From: an uncultured bacterium
GTDB lineage: Bacteria > Bacteroidota > Bacteroidia > Chitinophagales > Chitinophagaceae
Reading direction: 5' to 3'
Assembly: GCA_903826405.1 (NCBI GenBank)
Contig: CAIKEH010000035.1
Span: 1-64,000 of the forward strand
Length of the DNA stretch: 64,000 nt
Below, one piece after another: positions 28,535 through 37,773 of this stretch (positions within the stretch are counted from its first letter, which is position 1; every line of letters starts with the position of its first letter). Below the pieces are notes generated by a model. The model worked only from the letters and a program-made list of their open reading frames with translations. It was not told the origin of the DNA and made no database searches. Made by a program: the position numbers and the translations under genes.

Positions 28535-29445
28535 AACCCCTCAGTTTCATCATCATCACTTATAACCGGCCACAGGAGATGCTGGAACTGGCTAAAAATA
28601 TAGCCGGACTGGAAAACGCAGCTGAACTGCTTGAAGAAGTGATCATACTGAACAATGCTTCCACTTCGGATTATTCAGGAGTCAAAGCTTATCTGGAAAC
28701 ACAACCGAACATTCCTTTCCGATATCTGGAGTCATCTTCTAATCTGGGTGTCGCCCGTGGACGTAACCATGCCATTGCTCAAGGTAGCGCACCGCTGATC
28801 ATCATGCTGGACGACGATGCTGAATTACAAAATGCGGATTGCCTGCGCAACCTCGTCCAGCTATTCAACATACTGGACGGCGGTAGACCCAGGGCGATCG
28901 TGTCCTTCAAGGTCCTCTATTTCGAAAACCTGCAGATGCAGAAAAATGCGCTGCCACACAAAAATTATGATGCATACAAGGATAAACATGAATTCCTGAC
29001 CTACTACTTTGCCGGAGGAGCACATGCCATACGCAGGCCTGTTCTGGAAAAAGTAGGATACTACCCTGAAGATTTTTTTTATGGCATGGAGGAATATGAT
29101 CTCGGTTTTCGCATCCTCGACGCAGGATACTCCATCATGTACAGCGATAAAGTGGTGATGCTGCACAAGGAATCTCCCTTGGGAAGGACAACGAAAAAAG
29201 AGAAACTGAGGATGATGTGGCTGAACAAATCCAAGGTGGCCTGGCGTTACCTGCCCAAACGCTATTTCTGGTCTACGGCGATTCTCTGGTCTGGGGAATA
29301 CCTCCTGAAGACAGGATTCGATCTATCAGGATGGTCAAAAGGCTGGAAAGATACATTGGCGATTCCCGGTTCCGAAAAGCACACCCCATTGAATGAGAAC
29401 ACGATGAAATACCTCCACGATACGAAAGCAAGATTATTTTATTGA
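28531..29445 (+). CDS. Glycosyltransferase family 2 protein (rhamnosyl/galactofuranosyl-transferase-like)
   Basis: 304 residues, starting inside the last codons of the GT4 gene (ATGA). SFIIITYNRPQEM opens the GT2 fold, SSNLGVARGRNHAI follows, and the DXD metal site is LDDDAE (Asp94-96). FFYGMEEYDLGFRILDAGY and LHKESP are typical of GT2 enzymes of the WbbL/GlfT-like group. It is the last gene of the glycan cluster. No terminator is seen in the 50 bases before the convergent mqnA gene. Confidence 0.91.
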   Translation: MKPLSFIIITYNRPQEMLELAKNIAGLENAAELLEEVIILNNASTSDYSGVKAYLETQPNIPFRYLESSSNLGVARGRNHAIAQGSAPLIIMLDDDAELQNADCLRNLVQLFNILDGGRPRAIVSFKVLYFENLQMQKNALPHKNYDAYKDKHEFLTYYFAGGAHAIRRPVLEKVGYYPEDFFYGMEEYDLGFRILDAGYSIMYSDKVVMLHKESPLGRTTKKEKLRMMWLNKSKVAWRYLPKRYFWSTAILWSGEYLLKTGFDLSGWSKGWKDTLAIPGSEKHTPLNENTMKYLHDTKARLFY

Positions 29446-29495
29446 GGTATCCTTCACATCTCTGCAATGGAGCTGATGCTTTTTATCATTGACGA

Positions 29496-30254
29496 TCAGG
29501 CCTGTTCAGAAAATGCCCTGACTTTTTGGAGGAATAATTCCATACCCGCTTTTTTATCAGCATCCAAAAGGTAACTGATATGCTTGGTATAATATTGATG
29601 CAGATCATGACGTGTTTCGCCAGTACTGCGTATCACTTCCTCTAACCGATCTAGTCCCAAAGCGTTGGCCGAATTGAATTCTTTGATGAAAACCGGATCA
29701 ATCGGTTTGTTGGACACCCATGCGGCGAAAACGAAATCCAATCCAGTATGGAGTTTCCAGGCTTCACCCAGATCGTATTGGTATGTAGATGTTTTAACCA
29801 GATCCAATGCCCTGTCGCCAATGACCAAACCGGCTACATCTCCGCCGATACGATGCAGGTATTCCTCACCCTGTGTGTCTTCACAAACCGCCGTTGAGTT
29901 CCAGTATTCTTTCAACAGGATGCGAGCCAGGGCAACGGATGTTCGAGACTGATAATCCAGCAGCACTGTTCGGATCTCTGTCAGTGGTCGTTCACTGAAA
30001 ATGCCGACGGAAGTGACCTTCCCACGGGAGCCTATGCAATAATCGGAGATCAAGTGATGCTCCTTCAGGTTTGGCAGTATCGCAACCGGGATCAGACCAA
30101 CATCGATTTCATCCTCCAGGAGCATGCGGGCCAACGCGGATGGATAGTCCAAGATGAGGTCCATCCTGCTTTTCACCGCTTCATGAGCAATGCCATACAA
30201 CAACGGCCTGGTATTCAGATAACTGACCGCCCCCACCCTGATTTTCCTATCCAA
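29496..30254 (-). CDS. mqnA: Chorismate dehydratase (futalosine pathway of menaquinone)
   Basis: 252 residues from a TTG at 30254. MqnA dehydrates chorismate to 3-enolpyruvylbenzoate, the first step of the futalosine route to menaquinone. The start region IRVGAVSYLNTRPLLYG, the DYPSALARMLLEDEIDVGLIPVA segment and the DLGEAWKLHTGLDFVFAAWV block are family marks. The long frame up to 30398 is rejected because it crosses a minus-strand -7 element (30278-30285) that puts transcription start near 30272, and the extra residues are unlike MqnA. Using TTG is inferred; a GTG at 30236 is an alternative. Confidence 0.9.
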   Translation of the reverse strand: MDRKIRVGAVSYLNTRPLLYGIAHEAVKSRMDLILDYPSALARMLLEDEIDVGLIPVAILPNLKEHHLISDYCIGSRGKVTSVGIFSERPLTEIRTVLLDYQSRTSVALARILLKEYWNSTAVCEDTQGEEYLHRIGGDVAGLVIGDRALDLVKTSTYQYDLGEAWKLHTGLDFVFAAWVSNKPIDPVFIKEFNSANALGLDRLEEVIRSTGETRHDLHQYYTKHISYLLDADKKAGMELFLQKVRAFSEQA

Positions 30255-30265
30255 TGGCTTTACTG

Positions 30266-30273
30266 TAATTTTG
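30266..30273 (+). promoter_or_regulatory. -7 element of the purB promoter
   Basis: TAATTTTG matches TAnnTTTG, with a partial -33 (TTTT, 30242-30245) 20 bases upstream. The leader to the purB ATG would be about 85 bases. It lies 4 bases from the opposite-strand element of mqnA. Confidence 0.45.
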
Positions 30274-30277
30274 CGCG

Positions 30278-30285
30278 CAAACCTA
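30278..30285 (-). promoter_or_regulatory. -7 element of the mqnA promoter
   Basis: On the minus strand this reads TAGGTTTG, matching TAnnTTTG. It places the mqnA mRNA start near 30272, 18 or so bases before the TTG at 30254, and supports that short start. Confidence 0.45.
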
Positions 30286-30363
30286 CGGCAAAATCCGTTA
30301 CCGGTAAGAAAGAACGCATCGATCACCAGGGTCCGGCCAATCGGACCCGAAAACCGTTTCAAC

Positions 30364-31713
30364 ATGGGCCTCAGTCCGCTTACCGCCATATCACCCATAG
30401 ATGGGAGATACCGCCTCCAACTTCAGCATCTGGATCAATATTTCTCTGAGTTGGCCCTGATCCGCTACCGCATCCGAATAGAAGTCGAATACTTCATAGC
30501 CTTATCGGAAAAAAGATTCTTCCCACTGAAGGCCCAGCAGATCAAAGCACTTCGTGCACTATATGAGCAATTCGGCGAGGAAAAGGCTGTAGAAATCAAG
30601 AACCTGGAAAGGGTAACAAATCATGATGTGAAGGCAGTGGAGTATTTCATCAAGCAGAATCTGGAATCGCTCAAACTTTCCCATTTGAAGGAATGGATAC
30701 ATTTCGGACTGACCTCACAGGACATCAACAATACCGCCATACCTCTTCTATGGAAAGAAGCCTTAGAAAATGAATATTACCCATCCCTGAGCACGCTGTC
30801 CCTCTCCTTGAGAAAACTCTCCAGATCGTGGATGAAGATCCCCATGCTGGCGAGAACTCATGGCCAACCGGCTTCCCCGACAACATTGGGAAAAGAAGTG
30901 ATGGTATTCGTGGAAAGACTGGAGCAGCAATTGAAACTCATGAATGCCATTCCATATTCCTGCAAATTCGGAGGAGCCACAGGAAATTTCAATGCTCATG
31001 TGGCGGCTTTCAGCAAAACAGATTGGCGCCAATTCGCTAATGCTTTCTGTGATGATAAACTCGGTCTACAACGGCAGCAATACACAACCCAGATTGAACA
31101 TTATGATAATCTCGCTGCCCATTTTGATGCGATGAAACGCATCAACAGCATCCTGATCGACTTCTGCCGAGATGTATGGACATACATTTCCATGGAATAC
31201 TTCCGTCAGAAGGTCCGCAAAGGTGAGGTCGGATCTTCGGCCATGCCTCATAAAGTCAATCCGATCGATTTTGAGAATGCGGAAGGCAACCTGGGCATCG
31301 CCAATGCCCTTTTAGAATTCCTCTCAGCAAAACTTCCTGTCTCCCGCTTGCAGAGGGATCTTACCGACAGTACCGTACTCCGAAACGTGGGCATACCCTT
31401 TGCACATACGATCCTTTCCCTGAGATCCATAGACAAAGGCCTGGGTAAACTTGTGCTCAATCCGACGGCCATTCATGCGGACCTGGAATCCAACTGGGCC
31501 GTGGTGGCAGAAGCCATTCAGACCATACTCCGTCGCGAGAAATATCCCAATCCATACGAGGCTTTGAAAGATCTTACCAGGGGAAATCAAGCCATAAGCA
31601 AAAAAACGATCCACGCCTTCATCGACAGCCTAAAGGTCAAGCCAGCGATAAAAAAAGAACTGAAGGCGGTCACGCCCTGGAATTATGTAGGAAACAGTGG
31701 ATCCTTGATTTAA
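30364..31713 (+). CDS. purB: Adenylosuccinate lyase
   Basis: 449 residues from the ATG at 30364, which gives the family N-terminus MGLSPLTAISPIDGRY; a frame from 30271 is rejected. PurB cleaves SAICAR and adenylosuccinate to release fumarate in purine synthesis. Marks: the LTSQDINNTA segment, ARTHGQPASPTTLGKE with the catalytic His, and the signature loop GSSAMPHKVNPIDFEN with Ser291/Ser292. It is the longer, E. coli-like form. It converges with prfC, 43 bases away. Confidence 0.97.
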   Translation: MGLSPLTAISPIDGRYRLQLQHLDQYFSELALIRYRIRIEVEYFIALSEKRFFPLKAQQIKALRALYEQFGEEKAVEIKNLERVTNHDVKAVEYFIKQNLESLKLSHLKEWIHFGLTSQDINNTAIPLLWKEALENEYYPSLSTLSLSLRKLSRSWMKIPMLARTHGQPASPTTLGKEVMVFVERLEQQLKLMNAIPYSCKFGGATGNFNAHVAAFSKTDWRQFANAFCDDKLGLQRQQYTTQIEHYDNLAAHFDAMKRINSILIDFCRDVWTYISMEYFRQKVRKGEVGSSAMPHKVNPIDFENAEGNLGIANALLEFLSAKLPVSRLQRDLTDSTVLRNVGIPFAHTILSLRSIDKGLGKLVLNPTAIHADLESNWAVVAEAIQTILRREKYPNPYEALKDLTRGNQAISKKTIHAFIDSLKVKPAIKKELKAVTPWNYVGNSGSLI

Positions 31714-31756
31714 TGGATGGCAGAATCTGAGTCAGAAAGCAAAACAATCTGCTCAT

Positions 31757-33346
31757 TCATTTGTGGATCTCCGAAGTGAAGTGAAACTCTATACCGGGGT
31801 TGTTGGCGATCTCCGTATTGAGGAACCACTGGCTTTGGGCCAGGTAAACGAGGTGCCCATCCTTGTCTTCGACGATGTTCGCCGTTTTGAAACGGATGAA
31901 TTCATCCAGTTTTTTTCTGTCTTCCGCCGTCAGCCAGCAAGCCTTGTAAAAGGGAAGGCTGTTGAATTGCACGGAAGCCCCATACTCCTGAAGCAGGCGG
32001 TATTGTATGACTTCGAACTGGAGTTCGCCGACACATCCTATTATCTTCCGGTTGCCACCATATTGAGTGAATAGTTGGGCGACCCCTTCATCTGTCAATT
32101 GAAGGAGCCCTTTTTCGAGTTGCTTCGTCTTCATCGGATCTTTGTTCACCACTTCCTTGAAGATCTCAGGGGAAAAGCTGGGGATGCCGGTGAAGTAGAA
32201 ATCCTCCCCTTCGGTCAATGTATCGCCGATCTTGAAGTTTCCGGTATCAAAGAGGCCAACCACATCACCCGGGAATGCCTCATCTATCACGTCCTTGTCG
32301 CGAGCCAGAAAACTGTACGGGTTGCTGAATCGTACCTCTTTCTCAAGGCGTACATGATGATAATATTTATTCCTTTCGAACCGCCCGGAACAGACACGCA
32401 TGAAAGCGATACGGTCACGATGTTTGGGATCCAGGTTGGCGTGGATCTTGAATATGAAACCACTGAGTTTATCTTCCGCCACTTCCACCACCCTCTTTGT
32501 GGTCTCCCTGCTTCGGGGTTCTGGAGCAATGCGTATGAAGGAATCCAGAAGTTCTTTGACACCGAAATTATTGATGGCACTACCGAAGAATACCGGTGCA
32601 GTCTTACCCGCCAGATATGGTCCTCTTTCGAATGCCCCATATACACCCTCTATCAATTCCACATCTTCCCGGAGTTGTGCGGCATCCTTTTCACCAACCA
32701 TTCTGGCCAGCAGCGGATCCGACAGGTCCCCGATGGGAACCATGTCCTCTTCAGTAGCCTTTTGATTGGGATTGAATAGAAGAAGGCTTTTATCGTAAAG
32801 GTTATATACCCCCTTGAACTCCTTGCCATTGTTTATAGGCCAGCTCAGCGGATGGAGGTGGATGTTCAGTTCCTTTTCCACATCATCGACCAGGTCGAAA
32901 GGCGGTTGTCCGTCCCGATCCAATTTATTCATGAAGACGATGACCGGTGTATCACGCATACGGCAAACCTCCATCAGCTTTCGGGTCTGCTCCTCCACCC
33001 CTTTGACGGAATCGATGACCAATACGACGGAGTCTACGGCAGTTAGGGTTCTATAGGTGTCTTCGGCAAAATCCTTGTGTCCGGGGGTATCCAGCAGGTT
33101 GATGAGTACGCCCTTATATTCAAAGCTCATCACACTGGTAGCCACGCTGATCCCACGCTGCCTCTCGATCTCCATGAAGTCGCTAGTGGCGTGTTTCTTG
33201 ATCTTATTGCTCTTGACCGCACCAGCCGTCTGGATGGCACCGCCAAAAAGCAGGAATTTCTCCGTCAGGGTAGTTTTACCGGCATCAGGGTGGGAAATGA
33301 TGGCGAAGGTCCTCCGCTTATGAATTTCAGAATCAAATTTATTCAT
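31757..33346 (-). CDS. prfC: Peptide chain release factor 3
   Basis: 529 residues. RF3 is a GTPase that removes RF1/RF2 from the ribosome after termination and takes part in translational quality control. GTPase motifs: SHPDAGKTT (P-loop, 18-26), the switch-I region [17 protein letters not shown] (G3) and NKLDRD (G4). Domains II and III follow, with [10 protein letters not shown] and [12 protein letters not shown] segments. The normal length is about 525-530. The transcript has its own start region; no perfect -7 element is visible (near match TAGTTTAG). Confidence 0.97.
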   Translation of the reverse strand: MNKFDSEIHKRRTFAIISHPDAGKTTLTEKFLLFGGAIQTAGAVKSNKIKKHATSDFMEIERQRGISVATSVMSFEYKGVLINLLDTPGHKDFAEDTYRTLTAVDSVVLVIDSVKGVEEQTRKLMEVCRMRDTPVIVFMNKLDRDGQPPFDLVDDVEKELNIHLHPLSWPINNGKEFKGVYNLYDKSLLLFNPNQKATEEDMVPIGDLSDPLLARMVGEKDAAQLREDVELIEGVYGAFERGPYLAGKTAPVFFGSAINNFGVKELLDSFIRIAPEPRSRETTKRVVEVAEDKLSGFIFKIHANLDPKHRDRIAFMRVCSGRFERNKYYHHVRLEKEVRFSNPYSFLARDKDVIDEAFPGDVVGLFDTGNFKIGDTLTEGEDFYFTGIPSFSPEIFKEVVNKDPMKTKQLEKGLLQLTDEGVAQLFTQYGGNRKIIGCVGELQFEVIQYRLLQEYGASVQFNSLPFYKACWLTAEDRKKLDEFIRFKTANIVEDKDGHLVYLAQSQWFLNTEIANNPGIEFHFTSEIHK

Positions 33347-33522
33347 GGATGGGGTGCCCTAAACTAACCGGGCAAGGCCGTTCAAAGGGTGCGAAATTAC
33401 GCTTTCCGCAGCACAGCACGAAGTGAAAGGCAAGTTGACCATCGGTTACCCCGTTCGTCCTTCTCTATGCCCACTTTTCCCAAATACAAGGGATCTGAGC
33501 ACCGAAGAGGTAACTTCGCGCC

Positions 33523-34770
33523 ATGCGCAGAACGCTCAAGATCATCGGGAACAGTTTTCGTTTGGCCGTACTCGAACTCAGGAACAACAAACTCCGCACT
33601 ACCCTTTCCCTGCTCGGCGTGAGTTTTGGCATCTTCTGCATCATCGGTGTGCTTTCCCTGGTGACCAGTTTGGAACGAAATCTCCAGAATGAGATCAAAT
33701 CCTTGGGCTCCAATTCCATTTATATAGACAAATGGGACTATTCCGGCGGACCGGATTATCCCTGGTGGAAATATGTCAACCGCCCCGAACCCAAATACGA
33801 GGAAATGGAATTGATCCACAAAAAATCCAACGCGGTCAACAACATATCCTTCAACATGAACAGCAACGGCAATATCGAATACGGGGACGCCGTGTTGCAA
33901 GGGATCACCTATCACGGTTTTTCGGAAGATTTCGCCAAGATCCAACCTTATGAGATCCAGTATGGGCGTGACCTCAATACGTTCGATTACCAGAACGGGT
34001 TGCCCTCCATCGTCATCGGTTATGAAAATGCAGAGAATTTATTCGGCAGCCCCGAGAAAGCCCTGGGCAAGGAAGTGAAACTCAAGGAAAGGTATGCAGT
34101 CGTTGTGGGCGTGATCAAGAAACAAGGAAAAAGCATGCTTGGCGGTTGGGAATTCGACAAGACCATCCTCATGTCCTATCGCTTTTTCAAGTTGATGTAC
34201 AAAGAAAAATATGCTAACCCGATCATCATTGTTCAGGGCAAACCCAATGTATCCGTGGATGCCCTCAAAGATGAACTCAAAGGGGTGATGCGCAGCGTGA
34301 GGAAACTCCGTCCCATGGATGAGGACAATTTCACGCTGAACGCCATCTCCGATTTCAGTAAGCAGATTAGCAGCTTTTTCGGATCCGTAAATATGGGCGG
34401 GTGGTTCATCGGATTGCTGAGCCTCATTGTCGGTGCATTCAGCATCGCCAACATCATGTTCGTGACCGTGCGTGAAAGGACCCCGGTGATCGGCCTCAAA
34501 AAAGCCATCGGCGCCAAACGTGTCACCATCCTTGCCGAATTCCTGTTGGAAAGCGCCTTCATCTGTATATTGGGTGGAATCATCGGGGTCATCCTGGTAT
34601 ATATTCTCACGCTGATAGCAAGTGGGATTGCAGGTTTCCCCATTTTCATTTCCCTCAGCCTGCTGGGTCTCTCCATAGGCATCTGCATTCTCATCGGAGT
34701 TCTCGCAGGGATCATTCCCGCTTCCATTGCCTCCAGGTTGGATGCCGTCGTGGCAATCAGATCCAAGTGA
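33523..34770 (+). CDS. MacB/FtsX-family ABC transporter permease (tandem copy 1)
   Basis: 415 residues. One membrane helix near 27-50, a periplasmic MacB_PCD-like domain of about 230 residues, and three helices at about 287-310, 335-365 and 378-402. The conserved VRERTPVIGLKKAIGAKR loop before the third helix is typical of MacB/LolC-type permeases, which use ATP to move lipoproteins, peptides or toxins or to act as mechanotransmitters. The copy at 34842 is colinear with it. No ATPase gene is adjacent. A near-consensus -7 element (TAACTTCG, 33511-33518) stands 4 bases before the ATG. Confidence 0.9.
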   Translation: MRRTLKIIGNSFRLAVLELRNNKLRTTLSLLGVSFGIFCIIGVLSLVTSLERNLQNEIKSLGSNSIYIDKWDYSGGPDYPWWKYVNRPEPKYEEMELIHKKSNAVNNISFNMNSNGNIEYGDAVLQGITYHGFSEDFAKIQPYEIQYGRDLNTFDYQNGLPSIVIGYENAENLFGSPEKALGKEVKLKERYAVVVGVIKKQGKSMLGGWEFDKTILMSYRFFKLMYKEKYANPIIIVQGKPNVSVDALKDELKGVMRSVRKLRPMDEDNFTLNAISDFSKQISSFFGSVNMGGWFIGLLSLIVGAFSIANIMFVTVRERTPVIGLKKAIGAKRVTILAEFLLESAFICILGGIIGVILVYILTLIASGIAGFPIFISLSLLGLSIGICILIGVLAGIIPASIASRLDAVVAIRSK

Positions 34771-34795
34771 GTTCCGGCTTATCTGCAATTAACCT

Positions 34796-34803
34796 TACAT
34801 TTG
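34796..34803 (+). promoter_or_regulatory. -7 element before the second permease
   Basis: TACATTTG matches TAnnTTTG, 38 bases before the ATG at 34842. The second copy may therefore be transcribed independently of the first. Confidence 0.45.
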
Positions 34804-34841
34804 GTTAGGGCAAGTCATGTACGACCCTTGTCCTAACAGAC

Positions 34842-36092
34842 ATGCGCAAGACCATAGAGATCCTCAAGTCCACCATCAAACTGGCCATCGGCGAGATCCA
34901 GAAGAATAAACTCCGGACCTTCCTTTCCTTGTTCGGAGTGACCATTGGCATCTTCTGCATCATCGGGGTCCTTTCAACCGTGAAGAGTCTGGAGAAAAAC
35001 ATCCAAGATGGTGTCAAGTCCCTCGGCACGAACACGGTGTACATTGACAAATTCGATTACAAGGGAGGAGCCGAATATCCATGGTGGAAATATATCAACC
35101 GGCCGACACCAACCTTATTGGAAGCAAAACAGCTGAAGGAAAAACTGGACATTAAAACCTATATCGTCTATAATTTCAGCGCTGGATCGACCGTACAATA
35201 CGGTAGCAATCAGTTGGAAAATGTGACATACCACGGTGTCACCGAAGATTTCGATCACATACAGAATGTGGAAATAGTCTATGGTCGTTACCTGAATCCG
35301 ATGGAATTCGAGAGGGGCACAGCGAACATCGTTATCGGCTACGAGAATGCGACGGACCTATTCGGCACTGCAGAGAATGCCATCGGGAAGCAGGTTCAAT
35401 TGCGGGCATCGAAAGCGACCATCATCGGGGTCGTCAAAAAACAAGGGAGCAGTCTGATCGGCGGATGGAATTTCGACAAATGCATCATCCTATCCTACCG
35501 CCTCATGAAACAACAACTCTTCGATGAGCGATGGAATAGTCCGAAGATCATCGTGAAGGGACCTGATAATATCCCATCCGATGCGCTCAGTGACGAATTG
35601 AAAGGAGCCATGCGCTCCATTCGCCGGTTGGGGCCTGGAAAAGAAGATAATTTTGCACTCAATGCCATCAGCGATTTCAGCAAGGCCGTAAGTGCGCTAT
35701 TCGCCAACGTCAGCCTGGGTGGATGGTTGATCGGACTCCTCAGCCTCGTTGTTGGCACCTTCGGTATCGCCAATATCATGTTTGTTACCGTTCGGGAACG
35801 TACGCCATTCATCGGATTGAAAAAAGCCATCGGCGCTAAGAAAGGGACCATTTTGATGGAATTTTTGCTGGAAAGCGCCTTCATCTGCATCATTGGAGGG
35901 CTGATCGGACTCATGCTCGTTATCGCCCTCGCTGGTATTTTGTCAAAAGTCTTCAGCTTCGAATTTTATATATCCCCCAACATCATGGGATTGGCCATAG
36001 GCATCTGTGTGCTGATCGGTATTCTTGCTGGGATCATACCGGCCGTCATTGCCGCGAGGATGGACCCCGTCGTCGCGATACGGTCAAAATGA
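34842..36092 (+). CDS. MacB/FtsX-family ABC transporter permease (tandem copy 2)
   Basis: 416 residues, a diverged duplicate of the preceding gene. The first 90 residues align without gaps; both have NKLRT at 23-27, FGIFCI- or IGIFCI-type helices and YPWWKY at 79-84. The C-terminal VRERTPFIGLKKAIGAKK loop and the ending DPVVAIRSK also match. The periplasmic domains differ more, which suggests that the two could form a heterodimer with different substrates or partners. It has its own -7 element. The ATP-binding subunit must be encoded elsewhere. Confidence 0.9.
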   Translation: MRKTIEILKSTIKLAIGEIQKNKLRTFLSLFGVTIGIFCIIGVLSTVKSLEKNIQDGVKSLGTNTVYIDKFDYKGGAEYPWWKYINRPTPTLLEAKQLKEKLDIKTYIVYNFSAGSTVQYGSNQLENVTYHGVTEDFDHIQNVEIVYGRYLNPMEFERGTANIVIGYENATDLFGTAENAIGKQVQLRASKATIIGVVKKQGSSLIGGWNFDKCIILSYRLMKQQLFDERWNSPKIIVKGPDNIPSDALSDELKGAMRSIRRLGPGKEDNFALNAISDFSKAVSALFANVSLGGWLIGLLSLVVGTFGIANIMFVTVRERTPFIGLKKAIGAKKGTILMEFLLESAFICIIGGLIGLMLVIALAGILSKVFSFEFYISPNIMGLAIGICVLIGILAGIIPAVIAARMDPVVAIRSK

Positions 36093-36427
36093 GTTCAGAT
36101 AGACGGTAAAAATCCACCAGGTCGACTGACCAAGGCAAGGAATAGAACGGGAACAATTTCCCCATCTTCATCAAATGTCCTGTTCAGGAATACTGATTCC
36201 ATGGCTATAGGCTATAATATATATGATAATCAATTTATTACAATGATTTATTAGAAATTTCATTAGGGCTGGGTTTGGAATTTTGCACTCAGTCAGGAAA
36301 GCTAATTCTTTGTACCAAACCAAGGTGTTGAAAACTTCGCAATAATTTGTTCCTGCGCACGTTATAGATGGGAAGGTCCAATTTTGGGGTTCGCCCCGTT
36401 ATTCGAACTCAATGTAAATCCAATCCC
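36093..36427. other. AT-rich intergenic region
   Basis: 335 bases. The middle (about 36205-36260) is very AT-rich (TATAATATATATGATAAT), then TTTTG at about 36281 is followed 20 or so bases later by TAATTCTTTG, a loose promoter-like arrangement for the small exported protein gene. No gene or terminator was recognised. Confidence 0.4.
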
Positions 36428-36733
36428 ATGATCAAGCTTATCTACGCCGCATTCCTCTTTCTCATGTCATCCGCCGTGGTGGTATTCACCAAAGAGAAAC
36501 CACATTCTTCCTGCAAGCATGAAGTTTCCGGTATAGTTGGCCTTGCTCAACAGAATGGCGAACCGATGTTCCTCATCAACGGAAACGACAGCAAAGTATA
36601 TCACCCCCTGATAGAAAAAGAAGGTATCATACTTGCCGCTGGCCAGAAGGTCAGGGTATGTTTTGAACCCGTACGCACGGAAGCCGACAAGTCGGTCACC
36701 ATCACCGTAAATGACGTCACCGCCTTACCTTAG
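36428..36733 (+). CDS. Small exported protein of unknown function
   Basis: 101 residues from the ATG at 36428. A signal peptide covers about residues 1-19 (LIYAAFLFLMSSAVVVF). The mature part is a short beta-rich domain with two cysteines (SSCKHEV and VCFEP) that could form a disulfide in the periplasm. No family was recognised. Its stop lies 7 bases before tsaD on the same strand, so the two are probably co-transcribed, though no functional link is evident. Confidence 0.65.
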   Translation: MIKLIYAAFLFLMSSAVVVFTKEKPHSSCKHEVSGIVGLAQQNGEPMFLINGNDSKVYHPLIEKEGIILAAGQKVRVCFEPVRTEADKSVTITVNDVTALP

Positions 36734-36740
36734 CGGCGGA

Positions 36741-37751
36741 ATGTCTGGATTAGTACACATTTTAGCCATAGAGAGTTCCTGTGATGAAACCAGTGCGGCC
36801 GTGTGCCGTGACGGGATCATCCTTTCCAATATCATCGCCGGCCAGGACGTCCATGAGAAATATGGTGGCGTTGTACCTGAATTGGCAAGCCGGGCTCATA
36901 TGCAGAACATCATCCCCGTCGTGGATCAGGCCGTTAGCCGTTCGGGGATCTCCCTAAAAGACATTGATGCGGTAGCCTTTACTCAGGCACCCGGACTAAT
37001 AGGCTGTCTCCTGGTAGGTTCCGGTGTCGCGAAATCGATCGCCTTGGCACTAGATAAGCCGATCATCTCTGTACACCACATGCAGGCCCATGTGCTGGCC
37101 AATCTCATTCCAGATCAAAAGCCGAGTTTCCCTTTTCTATGCCTTACCGTGAGCGGAGGCCATACACAGATCGTCAGATGTGATGGCCCACTGGACCTGA
37201 CCGTATTGGGCGAAACCATCGATGATGCGGCCGGTGAGGCTTTCGACAAATCAGCCAAACTACTCGGCCTACCCTATCCGGGTGGTCCCTTGATAGATCG
37301 TCATGCGCAGAACGGCGATCCTTCCAGATTCCATTTCCCCGAGCCACAGGTACCCGGACTGGATTTCAGCTTCAGTGGAGTGAAGACCAGCATACTCTAT
37401 TTCCTGAGAGATCAACTGAAAGATAATCCGGATTTCATCCATCAACATCTCAACGATATCTGTGCATCCATTCAACAGACGATCATCACCATCCTGCTGA
37501 AAAAACTGAAGAAGGCTTCACTCGAGACAGGCATCCATGAAGTTTGCCTAGCGGGTGGTGTGGCTGCCAACAAAGGATTGCGATCGTCGCTGCAGGAATG
37601 GGGAAGAAAAATGCATTGGAAGACTTACGTTCCCGATCTGGAATACTGCACGGACAATGCGGCCATGATCGCGATCACGGGATACCACAAGTACCAGGCC
37701 GGAGTATTCACCGATCTATCTGTCAGCGCTACCGCACGTGCCGGATGGTGA
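36741..37751 (+). CDS. tsaD: tRNA N6-adenosine threonylcarbamoyltransferase
   Basis: 336 residues from the ATG at 36741. TsaD, with TsaB and TsaE, transfers threonylcarbamoyl to A37 of tRNAs that read ANN codons. Marks: LAIESSCDETSAAV (ATP-binding start), HHMQAH with metal-binding His113 and His117, LTVSGGHTQI, TIDDAAGEAFDKSAKLLGLPYPGGP, and the C-terminal GGVAANKGLR and DNAAMIA. A near-consensus -7 (TACCTTAG) ends 7 bases before the ATG. The tRNA methyltransferase gene follows after 22 bases, a tRNA-modification pair. Confidence 0.97.
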   Translation: MSGLVHILAIESSCDETSAAVCRDGIILSNIIAGQDVHEKYGGVVPELASRAHMQNIIPVVDQAVSRSGISLKDIDAVAFTQAPGLIGCLLVGSGVAKSIALALDKPIISVHHMQAHVLANLIPDQKPSFPFLCLTVSGGHTQIVRCDGPLDLTVLGETIDDAAGEAFDKSAKLLGLPYPGGPLIDRHAQNGDPSRFHFPEPQVPGLDFSFSGVKTSILYFLRDQLKDNPDFIHQHLNDICASIQQTIITILLKKLKKASLETGIHEVCLAGGVAANKGLRSSLQEWGRKMHWKTYVPDLEYCTDNAAMIAITGYHKYQAGVFTDLSVSATARAGW

Positions 37752-37773
37752 GTTCCCCTTATCACGCTGCCCC

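Noticed and set aside
30271-30363. N-terminal extension of PurB
   Set aside because: The frame begins at the predicted transcription start and lacks family sequence; the ATG at 30364 gives the standard N-terminus.
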